This document shows, one piece after another, positions 48,401 to 60,400 of a stretch of DNA of 64,000 nucleotides (within the stretch, counting starts at the first letter, position 1; each line of letters begins with the position of its first letter). Below the pieces are notes generated by a model. It saw only the letters and a list, made by a program, of their open reading frames with translations. It was not told the origin of the DNA and searched no databases. A program made the position numbers and the translations under genes. This stretch comes from Charina bottae (taxonomy: Eukaryota; Chordata; Lepidosauria; Squamata; Charinaidae): contig JALMGJ010000001.1 in assembly GCA_023362775.1 (NCBI GenBank), forward strand, positions 90,026,501 through 90,090,500, in the 5' to 3' direction.

Positions 48401-51400
48401 CTAGTGTCCTCCAGATGCTTTGGACTTAAATTGCCACAATGTCTTGGGTGAAATTGTTGTACGACAGATTTGAATGGTACCAGGTCAGCATGGCCTGCAG
48501 TGCAGGGCTTGTGATTCTACCCACGGTCATAGAATAGAGAATAAAGTCAACCTGCGAGTGTTTATTTTGTTCTTGAACTAGCTGTGCAGCAGCAATGAAG
48601 TGTTCTTAAGGGTTGCTTGGCAACTGGAAAATAAAGAAATTGCTGGCAACAATTGTAGCTTAGCTGATTATGGCTGAGGAAAGGATCGTTCCAGATGGGA
48701 AGCCTAAGGGGGCTGACCATCCATGCTATTGTTGTATACTAGAAATGCAGCTAGCAATGAACCCCTGAGAGGACAACAGGTCAAATCACAATCCTTCGAG
48801 AACATTTCCATCAAATACAATCAAATTGTATCATTGATGGCCATGCTTCCTCTGCCAATCAGATCTCTGTTTATAAACAAGACACACCCTCCCTTTTTAT
48901 TAGAGGAGACTGAGATTTTCTTGTGAGTATTTCATGGCCTGCAGCTGACTGCAAAATACTATCCTAGTATTCTGTGTAATAGCTATTATCTTATTTGCTC
49001 ACTAGAAAAAAGTGCATACATAAAATATGCTATTTGTGAAAGCCACCAGATGGACAAAGTCAAGGCATGAGGACAATGTACCCCATCAGCAACACATCTC
49101 CACAATTACCAGAGTGTCCCTCTCCTTCTGAAATGGTGCCTCAGACCTCAAAATTAAAATTAACAGTAAAAATAGCTCAAATCTTGTCAGATTGCTAAAT
49201 CTTGTGAAATCTAGCATATGAAAGCAGAAATCTCACAAGATTTTTTGCACAAGATCTGAGACTGCAAATGTTTCATAGGATTTGGGGAATTTGCAAGACT
49301 GTGGAAACTTTGGGACTTTTTTTGTGGGTATCTGCAGGATCTTGGATCCCTTAGGGTATTTGCCAGAAACTGTGTATTATTGTTCATCTTGGAATGCTTG
49401 ATACATTTTCCTCATGTAGCAGATCCATGAACGTTGTACTTAACCTACAGGAGCTTCATAGAAGGCTCTTAACTGCATAAGCTGAAAATGGAAAACCAGT
49501 ATCTGTGAGAGACTGTTGGGCATGACAGTACCTCACATAAGCAAAAGGAGGGGTTTTGAGATTGAATGCTCAAAATCTGCTTCAGCAGGTATAATTCCTC
49601 CTAAATATTTGCATATACTTCTGTAATGCTGCAGTACAGATCTTCCAGTCTTGACACTTGGACAATGATAGGATAAGACTTTTCTAGACTCTGCAGTGAA
49701 GACACTTTTTCCACTGACTGTTAAGATGGCTGTTCTTCATTCTTGTGCCTTTACTTAGGGTGAAAGACCCGCTGAGCAGAACTAGTGTTCCCAAGTAGGC
49801 TAAGCATGTGATAATTACATTTGTACTTCAATATGCAAAACAAATTCCTTCTCCTAACCTTTCAGGTAAATCAGCCCAAGAAAGCATGACTAGGCACTGC
49901 ATTTGGACACAGAGGGACTAGTTTGGTCTAATGATTAAGGTACTGAACAAAGACTGGGGAGGTCTTGGTTCAAATTGATTCTCAACCATGGACGTTCACC
50001 GAATAATTTTGGGCAAATCACTATCTCTCAGCCCAAATTACCCACAGATGAGGAGGATAGAACTGAAGGAAAGAGTGCTATGCATGTCACCTTGCTCTCC
50101 TGGAGGATACACATTTAACAAATATTAATAATAATAAAATAGGAGCCAAAATCCTCATGTAGCCACAGGTTTTATTGCATGACAGGCTAAGTCATTATTT
50201 CATAGGCTGACCTACCTGGAAGAGCTGTTGGGAAAAGGAATTCTTTTCTATATGGATAGACCTCCTTCATATCCCACCCTATTCCTCCATGCCTCAGCTG
50301 TTAAACAGAGGGGTTTGCATTCATCATAGTGAAAGTACATACCAGTATCCGGTTGAAAGGGAGTTGGGCCAGGTACTGCCCCCCTGCCCTGTTCTGATGG
50401 CAGGCCGGGATGAGGGCTGCTGCCATTTGTTGCAGGGAAAGGTGCTGTCCGTAGCTGGACTGGCTCCATCGGATCACAGAATTCAAATGGGGACCGGCCG
50501 GCCTGCATTCCCTGCCCACCATTAACAGCTAGAACAGAGAAGTTCAGTTCAGAGAGCGGCACAGGATTGCTTTAATCTTCCCTGCTTTTGGTCAACCAAA
50601 GATGCTACCAGCAGTGATGTTAGATAGATAAGGTCAAGGTTGCCTAAGTTGGCACTAGAGCCAGAGATGTGGCTCAGATGTTCTCCTTCTCTTGTCTTTT
50701 CCCAAATCTTCTTTCACACAAAGAAAAATAAAGTGGCTATCATGCTAATAAAAAGGCTTCAAAATCCACAGTGGACAATTGCATGGCTTCTGGAGATGGC
50801 CATACTGTCAAAAGCCTCTTGCTGTACTGTACCTACTGTCTGGAATTCCTATACAACCCATCAGAGGGCTCTCTTCCCCACTCGAGAATTAATAACATTT
50901 AATCAAACCCCATAATATTTTCAGTGTTCAATATGACAAACACTGTAACACAGGGATAGATTTAAACCACAAACTGAACCCAGTTGGAGTGCAAATTCTA
51001 ACAGCAAAAATGTGAATTTCTTCTCTCGGCTTCTATTCTCTTTTCTTATCATATTCTTAAATATGGGATTTTTTTTGTTTAGCTGTTTCAGAAAAGATGG
51101 ATTGTGAAAAATTAGTACTGGACAATTTTAATTTTAAAACCTTAATAATAAAAGTTACCAAACCTCAACTGAAATAAGAAAGCCTTCCAAGTCTATAAAA
51201 TAGACTTTATAGTCTATAAAAATTGTAAGAAATAAATAAATCCAAGCTACATTTTTAAAATGTTGCCAAATTTATAACATGTTTAATAGAATTCAGTCAT
51301 TTTCTGAACTAGATCTAACTGCACAAACATGTTTCAACCTTCAATCCTATAACCATGTTTGCAATTACGTTCTTGGGATTCAAAGAAACCAAACAAATCA

Positions 51401-54400
51401 CTCTCTACTTGACAATCTACAAAGCATTTGCAAACTTAAGAATAAAAAGCAGTGGGAGTGGGAGCGACTTCCTGCCAGCTTCCCCTGGCAGGGAGCGTTG
51501 GAAATCACTCCTCCTCCTCCTCAGCTGATCCGTGGAACTGCCTGCCACTTTGCTGGGGGAAGGAGGAAGAAAGGGAGCCACAGACTGCGAGGAAAACTGC
51601 ACCCTCGCTCCCCATCTTGGCATGTCCCCAAGGGCCCCCTCCCTCCAGGGAGGAAGAGGGCTCACGTGTCAATCGTCAGCACCCTCCAGCCAGTCCTACC
51701 TCGCCAGCAGGCATCCAAATTGCTCCCTTGTCCTTCCCTCGCCGCCCACCACCATTAAGAGATTTCAAATTTCGGCCTCAGTTCCAAAGCAGCCAATCGC
51801 TGCTTACCTGTCAGGCCTTGCCACCAGCTGAATGGGCACAGGGACCAGAGGGAGGTGGGAAAGAGGGCAGGGATATGCCCCTCCCATCTTCCCTTGCGCC
51901 ACACAACCTACAGGTTTCTGGGAATAGAGTTGGAAGGCGTGGTGGCACTGAAGCAGCCACAACTTTGCCAAATTTCAATCCCACAGGATTCAATGGATCC
52001 TGTATTTTGGATGCATTCTTTAAGTTAGCCCATTTGAGGTATGTTGATTCAAAAACTGTTGCCCTATGATGCACGGTTTCGCCCAATGGAAGGTTACAAA
52101 CAAACACTGAGAATTTTAGTAGTATATAGATAAGAACAACAACAATACTTGTTATATTCCACCTTGTAATACTTATTCTCTGGGACCTATATCATATTGA
52201 CTATCGAGTAAAAAAAAATCTTTATCTCTCAAAACAATGAATCCCATTCTAAAAATATTGCAGACTTTTGATTAACTTTTAGAAGTTGGGTTTTCTAAAG
52301 CTTCACATGGAGTAAAGCCTTCAGTGCACAGGTTAACAGGCTTGAGTGAGAAATGGCTGTATGTTATTTGCACCACGTAACTCTCAAAGAAATGACAGGA
52401 TAAATGGTTAGTTAAGGCAACCAGGGGGTGAACAGCTTTTTCAAATCACCTAGTAATTTCTGCAATTATGGGAAGGCAAAGATTGCTTTTCGATGTGTGT
52501 CTTGTGCCTGCACAGCCATGATTCATGAACCTTATTTAGGAGCCCTTTTCTCCTGATGAAGCACTCTGCCCCTTCTTTCAACTGCTCAGCGAGCAGCAGC
52601 TACAGTGTAAATGATGCTCTGTTGTAAATGCATCTCAATAAATACAAAATCCAGCAAACAGTTACTTCTTGTGACAAAGTCTTTTTATATATTTTCCTGG
52701 TTTAGTTATAGGGCACTATAAAATTGGACACTAAGAAGTGACCCAGCCAAGATTTTGCTCAGTACAGGTTTTCAAGCATTTCTCTGGCTGCTAATGGCAA
52801 AGTCAGGATCACCTCTAGATCATCAGGCAATTTAGCATTACCAAATTTATTTTTTGCTGCCCTCTCACTCTCTCTCCATTTTAAAGAGCATAAATAATTA
52901 TTAAAAGCTAGCTGGCCAACAAGCAAGCAGGCTAATAAATATATTGCAGGTCCAAGAGCTTCATAAGCTTACTAAGTTATTTTATTTTATTTTATTTTAT
53001 TTTATTTTGGGACCTTTGAGTCAGTTATGAGTTATGGTGACTACATGGACAAGTCCCTGCAGTTTTCTTGGCAACATTTTCAAAGTGGTTTACCACTGCT
53101 TTCTTCCTAGGGCTGAGAGGGAATGATTTGCCTAAGGTCACCCAGCTGGCTTCCATGCCTAAGGCAGGATTATAATGCACAGTCTCCCAGCTTCCAGTCC
53201 AATGCCTTTTACCGCTATACCAAACTGGTTCTAAATAATTTATCTGTCTTATAACTGGAAATTCAGTGGTCTTTACTCTCAAGCCAATGAGCACAAAATG
53301 GGCTCAGTTCAATACTAGGATGGTGAGCATCCTGGGGAGACACACAGCTTGTTATACTACCTGTCTAAAAAATAAGAAAAGGAACCTTCTAGTCCAGGGT
53401 TCCTCAACCTCAGCCATTTTAAGATGTGTGGACTTCAACTCCCAGAATACTCCAGCCAGCAATGCTGTCTGGAGTATTCTGGGAGTTGAAATCCACACAT
53501 CTTAAAATGGCTGAGGTTGAGGAACCCTGTTCTAGTCCACAGTGATGAAGAAGATATGAGCATAACGTTCCCATAGCAAATGATATTAATATGCTGTCTC
53601 TGGACATTGATGTTCCAAACTGCCATGATGACTTGACAACGAAAGCAAATAAATTGTCAGAACTCTGAAAACTGATTGTTAATTTAATAATCTCCTTCTC
53701 CACAGGGTATTTGGATGTTAATGATGTGAGGGCCACCATTAGCTAGTTAAGGTTTTAACATCTTATTAATTTGCAGTTTTCGGAGTATTTATGTATTTCT
53801 TGTTTGACTGTAAATTGCCTTGAGTCTACAGAAATAAGTACCATACAAAAATCTGTAAACATAAAACAAAACAGTCCTGAGGATTCTGTAAATCAATTAT
53901 GGATAATGTGAAGTATTTCTTCCTGAATCTTAGGACTTTCAAGATTAAACCCATATTTAATATTCCACAACTGGGGTCTTGAGGAAGAGAAACTCTTTAG
54001 AAAGTTTTGAGAGATTAAGTGGCTGAGAATTCAGCAGGTGGAAGCTTAAAAATGCCAGATATGAGCTACGCAGTGTCATGGCACACACCGCATGAGAGTT
54101 TAACGGACTACTTAATAGCTGGCAAAACTATGGATCAAGCACTTTGACTTGTGCCAGCTTAGCACACATTGACCTCAATTAAAATGTCACCTCAGTTTGG
54201 TTGCATGTACTGATTTTTCTGTGGAATACAAGGGCTTCATAAAAGGCTATTCATTTTTTCCTGATAATTCTGCAACAGGTCTGAGGATGAAGAAGAATTG
54301 TTGAGTGATGGAATATGTTGCTTCCATCAAAACAGTATCCATAAAAAAAACAACTGGGTAAGATTATATAGATGCATTTATCTTTTGCATCAAACTATCC

Positions 54401-57400
54401 ACATTATGTATGTGACAAAAGACTTTTTTGCTTCTCTGTTATAATAAATACACCTTTAAAAGAACTATCGCTCTTTCAGCTTCCTAATAGGGTTTTAGTC
54501 AGTACGTGGTATCTCCTAAACACACCATACCACAAGAATCTACCTTATTGTCTTGAAAATGCAACTTTTAAATCCCATGGAAAAGCTGATGGTTCAACTG
54601 AAACATTATCAAAACAAATTTGATTTTAACAAAGATGGTTATTGGATTTAGAAGGTAAACTTCACTGCCTTATTTTTAATCAACACCTGAACCTTAAGCA
54701 CATCAATGCAATGCTGACTACAGTTTATCAACCACAGGAAACACTAATAAGAACGTGTTTAAAAGACTCAGAAGTACATACAGCTCATCCCAGTAGGAGT
54801 TCTTGCAGCAGTACTGGGCTGAAGGGAGGGGCTCAGGATCTCTGACTTGATAGTAATGCCACCACTTTCGGTTGTCTCTGACCCACACAAGCCTGGTGGC
54901 AACTGGGCCGACTTTTCCAGCGATGGCAGCACCTGCTCAAGGTCAGATGCAAACTGAAGGGAGAAAGCAAGATCACAGGTCAGCTACTGAGCCTTTGAGA
55001 GATAATCACAATTAGTGTTTTTAAAAATGCTAGTCCTTTTGCTTGGGTTTGGTGTTGCAATGGTTTCTTGGTTCCATACCTCTGTACCTCACTGCTGGCA
55101 GGCACTTACCAAAGTGGAACCCTATTTGCAACTAGAGCACTGAAGAAATGAGATAACCCTGGCAAGAAAGGGTTAATGTGATAGGAAAATGTATTTCATT
55201 ATTAGCATGGGGAAAGAGAAAATTTTGTTTGCTTAAAGCACTGTCTACCTTAGGGTCACCTCTGCCTGCTCCCATCTTCCTCTGCTATAGCTTGATGGGA
55301 CAGTCTCAAAGCAGAGAAAGTTTCTCTTAGCCTTGCTGCTTGAGACAGACAGACAGACAGACACAGACACACACACACACACACACACACACTTTTTAAA
55401 GAAAGATCTGGGGCATTTTGTGGTGGTGGGCCAAAGGGCTGTTTCTTTACCTCTCCCGACTTAAAATAGCTCAAAGACCCATTGCTGAGGGTTGCCCGAA
55501 TGGGAATTAACAGCTTCTTAAGATAGATTGTTCGTTTAATTGTACTCAGTGGGAGCTAGAATGCCAAGTGTTATTATACTCTATACCATAATACCGAGTG
55601 TTGCTTTAGCAGATGCTCTGGATTGCTGTAGGTACATGCAGTACTTAAGAAAATCAGGCCCACCATAATAATTCAACAGAAAAAAAAGTACACAAGGACT
55701 ATACCTCACACACACCCTGAATGATCCTGAAAGCATTAGCACATCTGGACCTTTAAAAAAAAAGTGAGCATCCAGAAACACTTCAAGGATGAAATTACTG
55801 GCAAGGTGAGATAAGGGTACTTTATACAGAAATGACTGGAGTTTGGAAACACCCACATAGCAAGAAGCCTGAAAAGCTGACAGCCTCACTTATCTGACAG
55901 AAACTCTTTAAGAATCAGGAGCCAGTTGAACAAGCATAGCTATGTGCCACTCTGCTCAGAAAAACATGCACGTACTGTATATTTTGAAATTGCTGCATAT
56001 TTCTCTAGCAGGAGCAGGACCACGTCAATATGAGCCATTCAGGGGCCTTCATCTGTCTCTAAATATTATTCCCACTGAATCCCAACACCACATGTTGATG
56101 TTGCTAGCATTTCAAAATCACATACAGTTTTAGTTATTTGTCCAGGAATGCTGAATTGTTAGGTTGTTCTGTTTAGTTTTGTTATGGCAGTGTTTAATGG
56201 TTTCATAATGCCACAGCTTATTTTGACATGTATGCCTTATAAATGAAATGTGTGCTTAGTGATAATTCTAATAAATAAATTCACAAATAATGTAATATGA
56301 TAATCTTGATAATCTTGATAATCCTGATAATCTTATCAGTTTTTAAAGAGAAAAGCTTTTAAGGAGAGGACAATTTAGATATGAGAACTGATGGGGTTCT
56401 CAGATCTAAACACTGGGTTTTGTAGGCATGACCCTTTGCAATAAGAACACCTGAAGATGGTGCCCTGAAAACTCCAGGTATGGCTGGTAAAAAAAAGAGC
56501 TGCCTGCAGGCTGGGGAATCCATGGGTTGCAATGTCTCTCAGATTCCATTTTATTCCTCCACACTCCAGCAGCTTCCTAATTGCAAACAAAATCCTAAAC
56601 CCCTTCCACCCAAGACCTTTTCCTTAGAGAGCAAGTCCCACTCCCTTTTCGCACTGAAGATGTTGCCTAGCCTGGCAATGAAACGTCTGCAAGAAAACAA
56701 CCAGGCTCAGAGAGCACCAAGGACTCCACAGTTCAACCCTGAGCTACAAATATTCTCTTCGATTGGTACCTTTTCCTTATCTCCAACCTAGGGGGAAATT
56801 TAAACTACCCTGATCATTAGCTTAGAGCAGTGTTTCTCAACCTTGGCAACTTTAACATATGTGGACCAACTCCCAGAATTCCCCAGCCAGCTTAAAGTTA
56901 AAGTTAAAGGCATCTTAAAGTTGCCAAGGTTGAGAAACACCAGCTTAGAGTCTGCTGGTCCCTTCAAACTCAAATAAGGCTTTTGTAATTAAAGAAATCA
57001 TGTCCTATAAGTTTTATTCAACATTGATATCAGTGGACTTATACCAGCTACAGCTGCATACCGGTTATGCTGTCGGTCATTACCAGATTTAAGTGAAGAA
57101 ATCCAAGTTCAAGTTATTCAATGTACTGGCATCCAATCTGAAAATCTAATATGCTTAATTAAATCAGCTTACAAATTAAAATTTAGAGAGATAGGGAATA
57201 CTATCCTGCCCTGGAACTGAAGCTTTCAATAACTACTCATATTTATAAAGCATTATAAAAATCTGGACATTCTCTTGCATTCTTCAGCACCATCTCATGT
57301 GAAACACAGCCAAATCAAGCAATTTTGCACACTCCAAGCAGCTGAGAACCATGTGCCAGAAATCTCTGAGCCTTGGGTCACACTTCTCAGTTAGCAGGGA

Positions 57401-60400
57401 GCTTGAGTGCTGCCCCCAAATATACTGGCAATGTAAAAATGTGTGGTTACTATTCCTGCCCATCTAAGATTGTAGTGGAAGTTTTCCTTTTAGGCCTGCA
57501 CATCACTAAATAGGGACATAGATATAGGGGGACACTGAAGGGACATAGATACAGGGGGACATTCAAGAGGGACACTGATATAGCCTGCAAACACTTTGTC
57601 TCATTCACCTCAATTCAAAATTCTCCCCTTTCCATTCTTTAAAAAGGTAAAGGTTCCCCCCGCACATTTGTGCAGTCGTGTCCGACTCTAGGGGCCGGTG
57701 CTCATCTCCGTTTGTTAGCCAAAGAGCCAGCATTGTCCGAAGACGCTTCCACGGTCATGTGGCCGCATGACCCACGTGGAACGCTGTTACCTACCCACCG
57801 AAGTGGTACCTATTAATCTACTTGCATTTGCATGCTTTCGAATTGCTAGGTTGGCAGGAGCTGGAGCTAGTGCGGGAGCTCACTCCGCACGCAGGGCTAG
57901 GGATTTGAACCTCCAAACTTGCGATCTTCCGATCGACAAGCCTAGCGTCTTACCCGCTGAGCCACCACGCCATTCTTTACAAAGATTCAAATTCAATCTT
58001 TCTCTCTTTATGTATTCAGGTACAGTAGGGAAAACTGCATAAAGAGTGTCCTGTTTGCTTAAATTATTCAATTCACTCTCATTCTCTCTCCATGTCTTTG
58101 CTGACACTTTTTTTCAATTTTACAAATTCTAACAATAGGAAAAAAATTAGGAAATATACCTGAATGTGGAAATGTGATCTAATAAGACAATTAGAAAAGA
58201 AGACATAAAGTGAGAAATCAGATCATTATGTCTCAAGAAACTACAGGTAACACAGAAGATTACAGCCCATAGATAAAGAATAGAGGAAGTTTCATCTAAT
58301 AAAGCCATTGCTGTCTGTAGTATATTGTGCTACAGTCATTGACTCCACTGCAGAACAATGTGTATTGTTTTAATTGTGACCTTGGAACTGAAAGTTTATT
58401 TGATAGAAGCTCCTCCCCCCCCCCCCCCCCCCGGAAAAGGTACAGCAATCATTTTAGCCAGGCCCAAGACAGCATTAAGGTTCCTGATTATTTACCAATT
58501 ATAATTTGTGTGCAGTCCACAATTCTGGTCTTTTCATCTCAAACACAACATGAACTAAAGATTCAAGGGTGGGCATGGGGGGGGGGGGGCAGAACTCCCA
58601 ACTGTTCATACTCCCCAACAACTGGCATTTAGAGACACACCTGCCTCTGATACTGCAAGTAATATACAGCCAAGCTATCATGACTTGTAGCTGTTTAGAA
58701 ACTTAACTTCCACTAATTTATCTATTTTTCCTTTACAAACGTACACACTGATGGCCAAGGTTTTATCTTGTTACCATTATACTGATAATGCTCTGCACTT
58801 CACAAACTAGAACCATCATCCTTTGAGCTGCAATAATTCTTGGGATCTCTAACTTACACTAAAGTATAAGAAATGGGGGCTGCTGCTGCTGTGAATGTCC
58901 CCAGTCATCCCCCTATCTTGTCAAGTTTGGATAGGCAGACTACATGAACTTCACTCAACTGAACAAAATCCTGGGATTGTACCTGTAAATATGATCTAAA
59001 CAGGTCTTGTGTGCAGCCAACCCATAAACCAGAAAGGAGAACATTTGATCGTGATTGGCAAAAATGCTCAGAGGGAGAAATCACATTACAGGAGTTAAAT
59101 TAAGCTGCCAAAAAAACCTGGAGTAGATTTTGATGGGAGAATCTGATCACTAGCACCACACTTTCCTTTGAGGAATGGAGAGGTTGACCACACCATTTTC
59201 AAACTCTCTCTGGTGCTACTCAATTTCTTTCTATTTGCATAAGCCAAGTTGCTTTCCCATACAAGCTCCCAGTTTCCAACCCCAAGAATATATTCCTCCT
59301 AGTCAACAACTACTTCATTTCAACAGCAGGCATTTTAAGAATAAAGAAGATCAATCATTCTGTTTTCCTCCATCTGTATCCTTATCTTTGCAGTTTCTAC
59401 AAATTCCCCAGCCCTACTGGCACTCACAAGGACAGCTTTAGTTTTCCAAAGACTGATTAAGAAACACATAAACCAAAAGACTGTATTCTGATGGGAGAAG
59501 CTGCAGGAAAGGAATAAAAATCTGGAGATTTCTTTGAGAGATAGAATTGCTTCTTCTAGCCATTTAAACTCTAGTTTTGAAAACAGATGCTTCTAAACCA
59601 CGTTGGAGCTTGCTAGGAAGGTGAGAACGCTGTTTCATTTTCCGGAATAAATCTGCAGAGGACTTAAGTTCATAATATCAGTATTACAGGCTCTATATTT
59701 TTTCCCTGTAGGAAGTCCGTGCAAGGGTTCTGAAGTACGTATACTATATTCTTCCTCATTTGCAGATATAGTTTGGGTCTGCTAAGACCTGACATAATCT
59801 GTGATTCCATGCCAAACTGGATACTCTGGCCCATATCAACCTTTTCCTCAGGGTTGAGTAGGTTGCCGAATTTTAGCCAAGGAGAACCATAAATTAGCAG
59901 CAGCAACAGGAACACATAAGGCTTATAATAAATGGAATGTGTGTTGTAACAGAAAAATATTATTGAACTAAAAACCCACCTGTCCCTGTGGCTGTAGCTT
60001 CACCTCCCCTTGAGTGGAGGGCTTAGGCAGTGGGGCTGCAGCCGCACTACAAGGATCCAACTGCTCTGTATTTTCCTTCACCTTCACATCCTCCAGGCTC
60101 AAGGAGGGGTTAGACACTAGTTCTTTATCATCCTGGTCAAGCAGATAGCGAAGGAGCTGATGGTCCTTTGAATCCTTCTTCTTCACAGCATCTGCCTCCA
60201 GCCTGATGTCAGGGGTTCCTGGAGCCTGGCTCTGTGGGTTGACAGCAGTAGCTGTACCGCCAGGCACTCCATCTTTCTTGTCATGCTCCATGGACAGGGT
60301 GGCAATATCAGAAGGGCTGCCCTCCTGGAGAAGCCGATGTAAGATCTTATGCCTCTCTGTGAGGGAACTATGGGAGGAAGGGCATGCACTGCCCACAGGG

